From Marinirhabdus sp963793275 (GTDB lineage Bacteria; Bacteroidota; Bacteroidia; Flavobacteriales; Flavobacteriaceae), in the NCBI GenBank assembly GCA_963793275.1, contig CAWBZL010000003.1, positions 1,054,001-1,118,000 on the forward strand: a stretch of 64,000 bases of DNA, in the 5' to 3' direction. The position numbers and the translations under genes were made by a program. The notes below the pieces were generated by a model that was given only the letters and a program-made list of their open reading frames with translations, searched no databases and was not told where the DNA came from. Of this stretch, positions 9,360-18,074 are shown piece after piece; the stretch's first letter is position 1, and each line of letters begins with the position of its first letter.

Positions 9360-10478
9360 CTAGGAAGGAATTAAATCGCGGGTTTCCGCTTCATAGTCTG
9401 TATACCCTTCTTTTCCTTGGGTGTAAAATGTGTCTTTATCCCAGCCGGAAGTATCTGCTTCTTCTCTAAAGCGCCCTACCAGATCCGGATTGGAAACATA
9501 TAATTTTGCAAACGCAACAAGATCTGCGTCACCATCTCTAATAACTTTATTACCGGTAGATTGTGTAAACCCTGTATTGATCATTAAAGGACCTTTGTAC
9601 ATTGGGCGGTAGCGTTTTGCGATATCACATACCGCATACGGAACAGTACTTACATCCGAAAATGGTTCAGATAGATGAATGTAGGCCAGATTATAGTCGT
9701 CATTCAACTTTTGAATAATATAATCGAAGGTTGGGATAGTGTCTTTTACCACTTCCATTCCAAAAATACCGTGGAGCGACGGATTAAAGCGTGCTCCTAT
9801 TTTCTCCTGTGGAAGTACTTCTTTGATAGCATCCAACGTTTCAAAAAAGAAACGGGCTCTGTTTTCTATGCTTCCACCGTATTCGTCCTCCCGCTTATTA
9901 CTGAAACTGCTAAAGAATTGGTGAAACAAATATCCGTTAGACGAGTGGATCTCCACACCGTCAAACCCTGCTTCCACCGCATTTTTAGCGGCCTGTACAA
10001 ATTCTTTTTTGGTAGTTTCAATGTCCTCTTTGGTCATCGCTTTTGGCGTCACCGTGTCTTTTTGACCGTCCGGAGTAAATACCTGTTCTTCCGGATCTAT
10101 GGCTGAAGGTGCCCAGGGTAATTCGCCATTATGAAAATCGGGGTGCGAAATTCTACCTACGTGCCACAGTTGTATAAAAATACGCCCACCGGCATCGTGA
10201 ACAGATTTGGTTACTTTCTTCCACCCTTCTACTTGTGCTTTGGAGTGGATTCCCGCGGTATAGATATATCCAACCGCTCTTTTTGAAACTTGTGAACCTT
10301 CAGTAATAATTAATCCAGCGGTGGCTCTCTGCGTATAATAGGGTACGTGTAAATCTTCTGTGGGTGCAGCCTCGTCATTTTCGGCTCTGCTCCTGGTCAT
10401 AGGCGCCATCACGACACGATTGGGAAGTTCCAGGCTTCCAATTTTAAACGTTTGTAATAAGGGTTGTGAGTCTTTCAT
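9360..10478 (-). CDS. Old Yellow Enzyme-family FMN alkene reductase
   Basis: 372 residues, the usual length of NemA/OYE-type (beta/alpha)8 flavoenzymes, which reduce activated C=C bonds (enones, maleimides, nitro compounds) with NAD(P)H. The start MKDSQPLLQTFKIGSLELPNRVVMAPMTRSR... is typical; visible landmarks are IQLWHVGRISHP, the substrate-binding EIHSSNGYL (HxxN pair), FFSSFSNKREDEYGGSIENR and the C-terminal phosphate-binding region. It lies between the aldehyde dehydrogenase (same strand, 121 nt downstream) and a terminator for the small gene upstream, so it is probably monocistronic or co-transcribed with the dehydrogenase. Confidence 0.93.
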   Translation of the reverse strand: MKDSQPLLQTFKIGSLELPNRVVMAPMTRSRAENDEAAPTEDLHVPYYTQRATAGLIITEGSQVSKRAVGYIYTAGIHSKAQVEGWKKVTKSVHDAGGRIFIQLWHVGRISHPDFHNGELPWAPSAIDPEEQVFTPDGQKDTVTPKAMTKEDIETTKKEFVQAAKNAVEAGFDGVEIHSSNGYLFHQFFSSFSNKREDEYGGSIENRARFFFETLDAIKEVLPQEKIGARFNPSLHGIFGMEVVKDTIPTFDYIIQKLNDDYNLAYIHLSEPFSDVSTVPYAVCDIAKRYRPMYKGPLMINTGFTQSTGNKVIRDGDADLVAFAKLYVSNPDLVGRFREEADTSGWDKDTFYTQGKEGYTDYEAETRDLIPS

Positions 10479-10575
10479 AGCTTTTTTTTGATTTGCTTAA
10501 AGATACCTTATTCAGATGTTAAAAAGTGTTGTCACATTGGCTATTGGAGGTTAAACTTTGTTAATATTCCGTCAT

Positions 10576-10614
10576 AAAAAAAAGCGATACTACCCTATTT
10601 GGTACTATCGCTTT
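10576..10614 (-). terminator. Rho-independent terminator of the 45-residue protein gene
   Basis: AAAGCGATA (10581-10589) pairs perfectly with TATCGCTTT (10606-10614), with a further TACC/GGTA inner pair. On the minus strand it is followed by eight T (A-run 10576-10583). It lies 22 nt past the stop at 10636. Confidence 0.8.
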
Positions 10615-10635
10615 CTTTGTTCTGGAAAAGTGGTA

Positions 10636-10773
10636 TTACTCTTCCGAAACCAGCTTCACATCGCCTCGTTTAGAAATTTCAAAATGCTCTCTTTTTATAA
10701 TATTTCTAAAATTAGAAGAACGTCTGTAGGCATCCTGAAAATCGGCGTGATCTTTACGTTTTTTTGCTTCCAT
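10636..10773 (-). CDS. 45-residue protein with KDHADFQ-YRRSSNF motif (paralogue of the next gene)
   Basis: The minus-strand ATG at 10773 opens a 45-codon frame, MEAKKRKDHADFQDAYRRSS... ending GDVKLVSEE. It is basic at the N-terminus and acidic at the C-terminus, with no signal peptide or membrane segment. The block KDHADFQxxYRRSSNF is shared with the neighbouring 82-residue protein 100 nt upstream, and 'GDVKL' matches 'GEVKL' there. Conservation between paralogues and the well-placed terminator support a real gene. Function unknown; a short nucleic-acid-binding or stress-type peptide is possible but nothing proves it. Confidence 0.75.
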   Translation of the reverse strand: MEAKKRKDHADFQDAYRRSSNFRNIIKREHFEISKRGDVKLVSEE

Positions 10774-10875
10774 AGCTACTAAAATTAAATTTGTTATATA
10801 AAACTATGGAAAAATTCTTCTTAAAAACTGTTCGATATTGCTAATTCTCAAAACTTTAACTAATTTCAAATTCTA

Positions 10876-11124
10876 TTACTCCTCTTCTCTCGCCCTTTCT
10901 CTGTCGTCTGTATTTTCAAATTTGCGTTGCATTTTATCCATAGCGTCTGCTATTTTCTGTTTTTCTTCGTTCGTAATCATATCGCTGTCTTTAGTAAGTT
11001 TAACTTCACCATCTCCGGCCACTTTTAGTTTCTCTTCTTCTGAAACTTTACCTCCAAAATTGGAAGATCTTCTGTAATTAGATTGAAAATCTGCGTGATC
11101 TTTACTTTTGTTTTTGTCGCTCAT
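10876..11124 (-). CDS. 82-residue charged protein with KDHADFQ-YRRSSNF motif
   Basis: Starts MSDKNKSKDHADFQSNYRRS, continues NFGGKVSEEEKLKVAGDGEVKLTKDS and ends in a highly charged helix (EEKQKIADAMDKMQRKFE...REEE). The protein is hydrophilic, without signal or TM segment. Its first 40 residues align with the adjacent 45-residue protein, so the pair arose by duplication followed by truncation or extension of the C-terminal helix. I do not recognise the family. Flanking gaps of 100-190 nt suggest each gene has its own transcription signals. Confidence 0.8.
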   Translation of the reverse strand: MSDKNKSKDHADFQSNYRRSSNFGGKVSEEEKLKVAGDGEVKLTKDSDMITNEEKQKIADAMDKMQRKFENTDDRERAREEE

Positions 11125-11313
11125 TGCTTTAATTTTATTTTAAAGGTAGACATTGCAGGCAGCACCCCAACACAATTAAAAAATCTTTAACGGTGCAAGG
11201 CGCGTTTTAGGATAAACTTCCCAATAAAGTATTAAAATTTCAGAAAGCATCGATACCGGCTAAATATTCAGAAACGGAATTATTGAAAGCTACGTTGAAT
11301 ACAGTGGGTACTG

Positions 11314-12822
11314 CTAAAAAAGAACATCACTATCTATACTAAAACTCTGTATAAAAGCAATTGCTGCGTGAATATCGTTTGCCAGTAGTCTGTCTTCAGC
11401 AACAAAAGGAACTACAGCCCTGAACGAACCTACAAAGCTTTCTACTAAAGGAGACGATTTTTTAGGACTTCTAAAGTTAAGTGCCTGCGAAGCGTTCATT
11501 AATTCTATAGCCAGAACAGTTTCAAGGTTGTTTACAATACGCAAACATTTAGTTGCCGAATTTGCCCCCATGCTTACGTGATCTTCTTGCCCGTTACTAG
11601 AAACAATACTATCTACCGAAGCTGGTGTGGCCAATTGTTTATTCTGGCTTACAATACTGGCAGCGGTGTACTGAGGAATCATGAATCCGCTGTTTAGTCC
11701 TGGATTATTTACTAAAAATGCTGGTAAACCCCGTAATCCCGAAACCAATTGATAGGTTCTTCGTTCTGAAATATTAGCCAGTTCTGCCATAGCAATACCC
11801 AGAAAATCCAGTGCCAGGGCAAGAGGTTGTCCGTGGAAATTTCCGCCGGAAATAATGGTATCGGCATCAATAAAAATGTTTGGATTGTCGGTTACGCTGT
11901 TAATTTCGGTTTTAAAGGTTTTATGAGCAAATAAAATAGTGTCCTTTGTAGCGCCGTGAACCTGCGGAATGCATCTAAACGAATATGGATCCTGCACACT
12001 TTCCTTTTCGCTGATTCCAATTTCACTTTCCTCCAAAAATTCGCGAATGCGCGCTGCCGTTTTTACCTGTCCGCTATGCGGTCGCACCAGATGTACCAGA
12101 GCATTAAACGGACTCATATTACAATCGAACGCATCTACCGAAGTAGCTCCAATAAGATCGGCCAGGTAGGATAGTTTATGAGATTTCAGTAATACATACG
12201 TTCCATAAGCACTCATGAACTGGGTTCCGTTTAGCAGTGCCAGACCTTCTTTTGCCTGCAACACAATAGGTTTCCAGTTGTGTTTTTTTAATATTTCTGC
12301 GGAAGGAACTATCTTGTCCTCCACCCAAACATCTCCCATTCCCAGTAACGGCAACGCCAAATGTGCTAAGGGAGCCAGATCGCCAGAGGCACCTAAACTT
12401 CCCTGGGTATAAATTACCGGTAAAATATCGTTATTATAAAAATCGACCAAACGTTTCACGGTTTGCATCTGTACGCCACTGTATCCATAACTTAACGACT
12501 GTATTTTAAGCAACAGCATTAATTTTATAATGGTTTTAGGGACGTAATCCCCGGTTCCACAGGCGTGAGATTTCACAAGATTTTCCTGAAGTTTACTCAG
12601 GTTCTCATCGGCTATTTTTACGTTGCAAAGCGATCCAAAGCCGGTGTTTATTCCGTACACAGGGCTTTTGTCGTTTTTAATTTTTTTATGAAGATATTGG
12701 TGAGATTTCTTAATGTTTAATGTGGCTTCTTCCGAAAGCTCCAGCAACATATGTTGTTCAAGTATGTTGCTTAGTACGGGAAGGTCTAGATTCTCCGAAC
12801 TTATATAATGGGTGTCCTGCAT
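11314..12822 (-). CDS. hutH: Histidine ammonia-lyase
   Basis: 502 residues, normal for the aromatic amino-acid lyase family. It converts L-histidine to urocanate and ammonia, the first step of the Hut pathway. The MIO cofactor triad Ala-Ser-Gly is at 145-147 in GSLGASGDLAPLAH, and YGINTGFG (56-63) carries the conserved active-site Tyr; SVTDNPNIF and FHGQPLA complete the active site. No hutU, hutI or hutG is adjacent, unlike many hut operons. It is divergently arranged with the tlpA-like gene (102 nt between chosen starts) and has a TATTTTTG -7 element 18 nt upstream of its start. Confidence 0.93.
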   Translation of the reverse strand: MQDTHYISSENLDLPVLSNILEQHMLLELSEEATLNIKKSHQYLHKKIKNDKSPVYGINTGFGSLCNVKIADENLSKLQENLVKSHACGTGDYVPKTIIKLMLLLKIQSLSYGYSGVQMQTVKRLVDFYNNDILPVIYTQGSLGASGDLAPLAHLALPLLGMGDVWVEDKIVPSAEILKKHNWKPIVLQAKEGLALLNGTQFMSAYGTYVLLKSHKLSYLADLIGATSVDAFDCNMSPFNALVHLVRPHSGQVKTAARIREFLEESEIGISEKESVQDPYSFRCIPQVHGATKDTILFAHKTFKTEINSVTDNPNIFIDADTIISGGNFHGQPLALALDFLGIAMAELANISERRTYQLVSGLRGLPAFLVNNPGLNSGFMIPQYTAASIVSQNKQLATPASVDSIVSSNGQEDHVSMGANSATKCLRIVNNLETVLAIELMNASQALNFRSPKKSSPLVESFVGSFRAVVPFVAEDRLLANDIHAAIAFIQSFSIDSDVLF

Positions 12823-12839
12823 TGGTATGGCTGTTTTTA

Positions 12840-12847
12840 CAAAAATA
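12840..12847 (-). promoter_or_regulatory. -7 element (TATTTTTG) upstream of hutH
   Basis: On the minus strand CAAAAATA reads TATTTTTG, matching TAnnTTTG, 18 nt before the hutH start. No well-spaced -33 TTG was found. Confidence 0.4.
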
Positions 12848-12924
12848 CAATTCTAAAGAGGAATATTTTTAATATTTTCACAAATGTAAAACACAGTAAG
12901 TATTTTGCACTAAAACAGATATCC

Positions 12925-13956
12925 ATGAAAAAATTACTCGTCCTTGCAGTTGCCATCGGGATGGTTGCCTGCCAAGAAGAACAGCCTAAAAAAGACTACG
13001 TTACCTTTTCAGGAACTATTACCAATCCAAACAGTGACTCATTGCTGGTGCAAAAGCGTGGCTTCAAAAAAGTTATTGCCGTGAAAGCAGATGGAACTTT
13101 CAGTGATACTTTAAAAGTAACTCCGGGAATGTATTCTTTTTATGATGGTAGTGAAGCCTCCAGTATGTTTCTGAAAAATGGGTACGATTTACAACTAATG
13201 ATGGATGCCAAGCAGTTTGATGAATCTATAAAATATACGGGCGAAGGCGCAGAAAACAACAACTTTCTGGCTCAAAAAGCTTTAAAAGAAGAAAAAATAT
13301 TTGATATAGACTTTAGTAAAATGGGGCGCGATGGGTTGGATAAAGCCATGGCAGATGCAGAAACAGAACTTGCAGCTTACATAGACAGTCAAAAAGGATT
13401 GGATTCTATGGTCATTGCCCAAAGTAAAGAAGGTCTGGAAGCAAATATTAAAGGAATGAAAGGGTACTACGGTGAGATGATCTCTTTACGCGAAACGTTT
13501 CCTAAAGGTTCTCCGTCTCCTGTTTTTGAAGACTATGAAAACTTCAAAGGCGGCACTACGTCGCTGGCCGATTTAAAAGGAAAGTACGTATATATAGATG
13601 TTTGGGCAACCTGGTGCGCACCGTGTAAAGCTGAAATCCCGTACCTGAAAGAACTGGAAGCCGAAATGCACGATAAAAATATTGCGTTTGTAAGTATGAG
13701 TATTGATGATGACAGAACCCATAAAGGTTCTTGGGAACAAGCAGCAGCAGACTGGAAAGCAATGGTAGCCGATAAGCAATTAGGAGGAGTTCAAATTATG
13801 GCGCCAAAAGGATGGCAATCTAAGTTCGTACAGGACTATCTAATAAGAGGCATCCCCAGATTTTTATTAATTGATCCAGAGGGAATGGTTGTAGATCCTA
13901 ACGCTCCAAGACCCTCAGATCCTGAGTTAAGAACAATGTTGGCAGAATTGCTATAA
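12925..13956 (+). CDS. TlpA-family thiol-disulfide oxidoreductase lipoprotein with N-terminal DUF4369-like domain
   Basis: The open frame extends back to 12808, but the ATG at 12925 gives a lipoprotein signal (MKKLLVLAVAIGMVAC, Cys16) and clears the divergent hutH start, so I chose it: 343 residues. Residues ~25-120 form a beta-rich N-terminal domain of the kind found in Bacteroidota TlpA proteins. Residues ~205-340 are thioredoxin-like with WATWCAPCK (C231, C234) and a cis-Pro region RGIPRFLLID. Predicted to reduce or shuffle disulfides in the periplasm while membrane anchored. Monocistronic; no cytochrome maturation genes are nearby. Confidence 0.92.
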   Translation: MKKLLVLAVAIGMVACQEEQPKKDYVTFSGTITNPNSDSLLVQKRGFKKVIAVKADGTFSDTLKVTPGMYSFYDGSEASSMFLKNGYDLQLMMDAKQFDESIKYTGEGAENNNFLAQKALKEEKIFDIDFSKMGRDGLDKAMADAETELAAYIDSQKGLDSMVIAQSKEGLEANIKGMKGYYGEMISLRETFPKGSPSPVFEDYENFKGGTTSLADLKGKYVYIDVWATWCAPCKAEIPYLKELEAEMHDKNIAFVSMSIDDDRTHKGSWEQAAADWKAMVADKQLGGVQIMAPKGWQSKFVQDYLIRGIPRFLLIDPEGMVVDPNAPRPSDPELRTMLAELL

Positions 13957-14055
13957 AATGTCTTACACAATAACAAAGCAGTTTAAAAGTTAGAAGGTAT
14001 CTGGCTTTTAAAGTTCTTTAGTATACTTCGTCTTTAAGTTTTTTAATCAGTTATT

Positions 14056-15597
14056 TTATGCATTCTTGTGTTCCTGCTCCGTAGGTTCCGGAGCGAAAAG
14101 TTCTAAAAATGCTGGTCCAATATGCGCTATAAGGTCACTGGCGGTTAGGGCTTCAAAACCAATGTCCTGTGTGGCAATATTTCCTGCACTTCCGTGTAAA
14201 TATGCTCCAAATACAGACGCTATTAACGGATCGTATCCCTGAGATATTAATCCGGCGATCATTCCCGAAAGTACATCCCCACTCCCACCGGTTGCCATGC
14301 CCGGGTTTCCTGTGGTATTAATGTATAATTTATTTTCTACGGCAATTATGGTGTTGGCGCCCTTTACTACGATGATTACGTGGTGCTTTTTAGCAAACTT
14401 TTTCGTCTTTTCCAGCTTTTCAAAATCGTTTTTCCAGTCACCTATCAATCGTTTTAATTCTCCCGGATGTGGTGTTAATACCGAAAGCTCCGGAATTTTT
14501 TTGAGTAATGATTCGTTTTCAGCAATACAGTTAAGTGCGTCGGCGTCCAGAACTAAAGGACTTTTTGTACTACTAAGCAAAGCGTCTAAAGCTGAGACTG
14601 TTTCAGGATTTGTCCCTATGCCCATACCTATAGCGATGGACGTTGGTTTAAAATCTACTTTAATACTGGTAATGAGGTCGTCTTCCTTATCGGTTACCGT
14701 CATCGCTTCGGGAACGCTGATTTGCAAGATGTTATAACCACACTCCGGAACAAAAGCAGTAACCAATCCAGACCCTGTTTTATAGGCAGCTTTGGTAGAA
14801 AGCACCGCCGCGCCTATCTTCCCGTAGCTTCCAGCTACAATTAATGTATGCCCAAAATCTCCTTTATGCGCATATTTTTCACGTTGCCTGTAAAATTGTT
14901 GTGCTTCGGGTTTTGAGATAATTTGAGCTAATGGTTCAATTTTATGGAGGTATTCGGGGTCCAGTCCAATTTCAAGTACTTCAAAATAAGGAACAAATTT
15001 CCCTGTTTCAGGTAAAAAGAAACTCAACTTTGGTGTTTGAAATGTGAGTGTGTGGCTCGCTTTAATAACTGCTTCAGGATCGCCTAAAGCTTTATCTGCA
15101 TACATTCCGCTGGGAACATCTATGGATAGTTTAAAAGATTTTTTACTGTTTAGATATTGGATTAACTTCTTTACCCATCCCTCTGGCGGACGGTTCAATC
15201 CTATTCCGAAGAGTGCATCAATAATAATATCTTCCGGGTTAATTTCGGGAAAATCTTCTTCCGAAGTCATCAACTTTGGCCATTTCTTCGTGATTTCTTT
15301 TATTCGGTCATAATTTACCAAGAAGCATTTTGAACGCTTATCGGTAAAATTGGCTACGTATATATGTACATTATATCCGTGCTCGTGTAAAAACCTGCCA
15401 AGAACAAGACCATCGCCACCGTTATTTCCAATTCCGCAGAATATATGAACAGGAACCTGCGCGCCCTGCATCCTGCTGTGCAACCAGGCAAAAATCTGAT
15501 TGCCGGCACGCTCCATCAAATCGAGCTTTGTAATGTTACTTTTTTCGGTGGTTACTTTGTCTGCTTCGTGAAGTTGTTGGGCTGAGAGTATTTTCAT
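14056..15597 (-). CDS. nnr: Bifunctional NAD(P)H-hydrate epimerase / ADP-dependent NAD(P)H-hydrate dehydratase
   Basis: 513 residues, the full length of fused YjeF_N plus carbohydrate-kinase-like enzymes. The N-terminal half (~1-215) carries GNNGGDGLVLGRFL and IIDALFGIG, typical of the epimerase. The C-terminal half (~230-500) carries GDFGHTLIVAGS, LTPHPGELKRL and GNPGMATGGSGDVLSG, the ADP/metal-binding signature of the dehydratase. Together they repair damaged hydrated nicotinamide cofactors. It starts MKILSAQQLHEAD, typical of the family. It is the last of three same-strand genes (NUDIX, acyltransferase, nnr) separated by 78-118 nt gaps. Confidence 0.94.
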   Translation of the reverse strand: MKILSAQQLHEADKVTTEKSNITKLDLMERAGNQIFAWLHSRMQGAQVPVHIFCGIGNNGGDGLVLGRFLHEHGYNVHIYVANFTDKRSKCFLVNYDRIKEITKKWPKLMTSEEDFPEINPEDIIIDALFGIGLNRPPEGWVKKLIQYLNSKKSFKLSIDVPSGMYADKALGDPEAVIKASHTLTFQTPKLSFFLPETGKFVPYFEVLEIGLDPEYLHKIEPLAQIISKPEAQQFYRQREKYAHKGDFGHTLIVAGSYGKIGAAVLSTKAAYKTGSGLVTAFVPECGYNILQISVPEAMTVTDKEDDLITSIKVDFKPTSIAIGMGIGTNPETVSALDALLSSTKSPLVLDADALNCIAENESLLKKIPELSVLTPHPGELKRLIGDWKNDFEKLEKTKKFAKKHHVIIVVKGANTIIAVENKLYINTTGNPGMATGGSGDVLSGMIAGLISQGYDPLIASVFGAYLHGSAGNIATQDIGFEALTASDLIAHIGPAFLELFAPEPTEQEHKNA

Positions 15598-15714
15598 GCG
15601 TATTGTTTTAGTACTTCGTAAAGATACTTGTAATCAAAAATTTTAGCAACCCGGTTAGCCAGGAATTAGAAGGGTGCGTTCAAAATGACGTGTTGAACCT
15701 TACAATTTGAAGAG

Positions 15715-16518
15715 TTAATAACGCCATTGACGCTCTTTGTTAAGATCTTCTTCTTTAGTGAGCTCTTCCTGCGGGATTACCTTTAAAAAAGATGGGTGTT
15801 GCTCGATGGCATACTCCAGCTTTTCCACAATTTGTGCTACAGTATCATTTTCATAATCAATATCCAGAGGCTCTTTAATTTCCATAGATTGAAGAATTCC
15901 CCGTTTCTTTATTCTAAGTCCTTTGCGGTCGAAAGAACGCCTAAAGCCATCAATTACAATAGGAACAACAATGGGTTTGTTCTTTTTAATAATATGTGCG
16001 GTACCACGTCTTATTGGTTTCCAGGGTCTGGTAGTTCCTTGCGGAAAAGTAATCACCCAGCCATCGTCCAGAGCCGTTTTTATACTACTCACGTCGCTCA
16101 TTTTTACTTGTCTGTTTACCTCCTGCCCTTCGGCACGCCACGTACGCTCGATACTTACAGATCCCGCATAGGCGAGTATTTTAGGCAACAATCCGGACTG
16201 CATGGTTTCTTTGGCGGCCACAAAATAAAGATTCAACTTTGGATTCCATAGATAGCCTATGTTTTTTATACTGTCTTCACGACCACTTAAACTTGCATTA
16301 AACACGTGAAACATGGCCACTACGTCGGCAAAATAAGTTTGATGGTTGGAAACGAAAAGCACATTGGTATCGGGAAGGTTTTTAATGACTTCGCTTCCGT
16401 CAATCTCAAGCTTGTTGAAACCTTTAAAACGGCGATGTGTAAGCGCTCCTAAAATACGGATGAGCCATCGTTTAATGAAGAGTATGTGTCCAAATGGATT
16501 CTTTTTGAAAAGGCCCAT
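15715..16518 (-). CDS. 1-acyl-sn-glycerol-3-phosphate acyltransferase (PlsC-like)
   Basis: 267 residues with an N-terminal amphipathic or hydrophobic segment. Motif I is SNHQTYFADVV, with five rather than the canonical four residues between His and Asp; FVAAKETM corresponds to motif II and FPQGTTRPW to motif III (the EGTRS equivalent). The enzyme should acylate lysophosphatidate at the inner membrane to phosphatidate. The acidic C-terminus (EELTKEEDLNKERQWRY) is an extension. The NUDIX gene lies 78 nt upstream on the same strand. The substrate (lysophosphatidate versus another lysolipid) cannot be decided from sequence. Confidence 0.88.
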   Translation of the reverse strand: MGLFKKNPFGHILFIKRWLIRILGALTHRRFKGFNKLEIDGSEVIKNLPDTNVLFVSNHQTYFADVVAMFHVFNASLSGREDSIKNIGYLWNPKLNLYFVAAKETMQSGLLPKILAYAGSVSIERTWRAEGQEVNRQVKMSDVSSIKTALDDGWVITFPQGTTRPWKPIRRGTAHIIKKNKPIVVPIVIDGFRRSFDRKGLRIKKRGILQSMEIKEPLDIDYENDTVAQIVEKLEYAIEQHPSFLKVIPQEELTKEEDLNKERQWRY

Positions 16519-16596
16519 GTAAAAGTGTTCGGTTAATAGAATTGAGTAAGCAGTACCTCTACTTAAATCGAAAGGTAAATATACGAAATTATGCCA

Positions 16597-17238
16597 TTAT
16601 AGTAACTGTTTTAGCATTTCCCGCACTTCATTGAGCATCATCGCAGTAGCACCCCAGACCACATGATTTTGTAATAAAAAAGCAGGAACTTCGATCTCTT
16701 TGGCGTAGGAAGTTGTTAGTGTTTTAGAGATCTTAACAGATTCATTCATAAACTCTTTTAGCGACACCTCAATTATGGCTTCTACTTCCTCCTCCTGTGG
16801 CACAAAATGTGGCATTTCGTGCGTTGTTCCCAGGTAAGGTTGTACAAAAAAATTGCTGGGTGGTATGTAGATTTCAGTAAGTTTTTTATAGACGTGTATG
16901 CTTTTTTCAGAAACACCTACTTCTTCTTCGGTTTCCCTCAATGCAGTGGCCTGATAATCTGTATCACCTTCCTCCCACTTTCCACCGGGAAAACCAACCT
17001 GCGCCGAGTGAACGCCCTTATAAGTTTTGCGCAGGATAAGCACGAAACGGGTCTCATTATCCTGAGAAGGGTAAAATAGTACTAATACCGCTGCTTTTTT
17101 AGCTGAATTGGAATTACGAGCCTTGTTTTTAAGCTCCAGTAAGCGTTCAATAGGTGCCATTTTTAAATGAAACTCCTCTCCGGGCAAATCCATTTTTTCT
17201 ATTTTTACAATCTTACTTTTAAATTCTGAAAAATCCAT
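16597..17238 (-). CDS. NUDIX hydrolase, CoA pyrophosphatase (NudL)-like
   Basis: 213 residues. The NUDIX box is fully visible as GGKWEEGDTD...ALRETEEEVG (GX5EX7REUXEEXGU), preceded by GVHSAQVGFPGG, which is typical of the CoA diphosphatase subgroup; VWGATAMMLNEV near the C-terminus also fits. It probably hydrolyses CoA or acyl-CoA to 4'-phosphopantetheine derivatives plus 3',5'-ADP. Its start codon is only 2 nt from the divergent cyclophilin start at 17241, so the promoter of each gene must lie inside the other's coding region. Confidence 0.9.
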   Translation of the reverse strand: MDFSEFKSKIVKIEKMDLPGEEFHLKMAPIERLLELKNKARNSNSAKKAAVLVLFYPSQDNETRFVLILRKTYKGVHSAQVGFPGGKWEEGDTDYQATALRETEEEVGVSEKSIHVYKKLTEIYIPPSNFFVQPYLGTTHEMPHFVPQEEEVEAIIEVSLKEFMNESVKISKTLTTSYAKEIEVPAFLLQNHVVWGATAMMLNEVREMLKQLL

Positions 17239-17240
17239 TT

Positions 17241-17957
17241 ATGAGACTACTGTTTGCGCTTTTATGTATTGTTTTTTGTTTCAGCTGTGAAGATACCGAA
17301 AAGAGATCCACAGAAAAAGAGAAAACTACTACTTCCAAAACTACTGAAATTAAAGAAAAGGAAATTTCTACAGATACTATTTCAGAAGAAAAAGAGCCAG
17401 AATACCCTGTAATCACTGAAGAAAATGTAGTAGAGTTTCTCACATCCTACGGAACTAACAACCCTGAAACACGAGTGAAATTAACCACACGCTTAGGAGA
17501 AATTTACCTGGAATTATACGAAGACACTCCGTTACACCGCGCTAATTTTATTTATTTGGTAAAACGTGGTTACTTTAGTGACACCTTTTTTCACCGGATT
17601 GTTCCCGATTTTATCATACAGGGTGGTAACAGTGATTTACCCAGCACCAACAAGAAAAGAGTCGATATTGGCGCTACGTATCTTCTTCCCGCCGAAATTA
17701 ACGGACGTAATGTTAGCTACGGAAGCATCACCGGTGCAAAAGAATACCGTGAAAACCCTGATAAGAAAACAGCACCATTTGAGTTTTTCATCTTCTTAGG
17801 GCCACAAACATCTACGGCTCATTTAAACGGAAATTATACGGTGTTTGGACAAGTAACAAAAGGAATGAATGTGGTGGAGAAGATCTCAAAGTTAAGATCG
17901 GATGAAGGGGAATGGCCTTTACAAAATGTGTACATTACAGCTGAAATTATAGAATAA
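17241..17957 (+). CDS. Cyclophilin-type peptidyl-prolyl isomerase lipoprotein
   Basis: 238 residues. The signal MRLLFALLCIVFCFSC has a lipobox Cys at 16, followed by a Ser/Thr/Lys/Glu-rich linker (~17-55) and a cyclophilin domain (~75-238). Landmarks are TRLGEIYLELYEDTPLHRANF, the FHRIVPDFIIQGG active-site loop (Arg of FHR and Gln of QGG) and NGNYTVFGQVTKGM. Predicted to catalyse prolyl isomerisation in the periplasm. It starts 2 nt from the divergent NUDIX start. Confidence 0.93.
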   Translation: MRLLFALLCIVFCFSCEDTEKRSTEKEKTTTSKTTEIKEKEISTDTISEEKEPEYPVITEENVVEFLTSYGTNNPETRVKLTTRLGEIYLELYEDTPLHRANFIYLVKRGYFSDTFFHRIVPDFIIQGGNSDLPSTNKKRVDIGATYLLPAEINGRNVSYGSITGAKEYRENPDKKTAPFEFFIFLGPQTSTAHLNGNYTVFGQVTKGMNVVEKISKLRSDEGEWPLQNVYITAEIIE

Positions 17958-18074
17958 CGACCACTAATTTATAGTTAACCTAAACTTCATATGTATAAAT
18001 TTAAATACTTGAAATACAATTAATTAAAAAAATTTTATATAGCTTATCTTCATCTTTCATGCTAACATACGTTT

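Noticed and set aside
9675..10106. Plus-strand ORF of 143 codons opposite the Old Yellow Enzyme gene
   Set aside because: Antisense to a conserved flavoenzyme gene with no independent support.
13982..14012. Terminator after the TlpA lipoprotein gene
   Set aside because: An 8-bp stem (TTTAAAAG/CTTTTAAA) is entirely A/T except one pair and has no clear T-run; too weak to list.
14297..14737. Plus-strand ORF of 146 codons opposite nnr
   Set aside because: Antisense shadow of the conserved C-terminal domain of Nnr.
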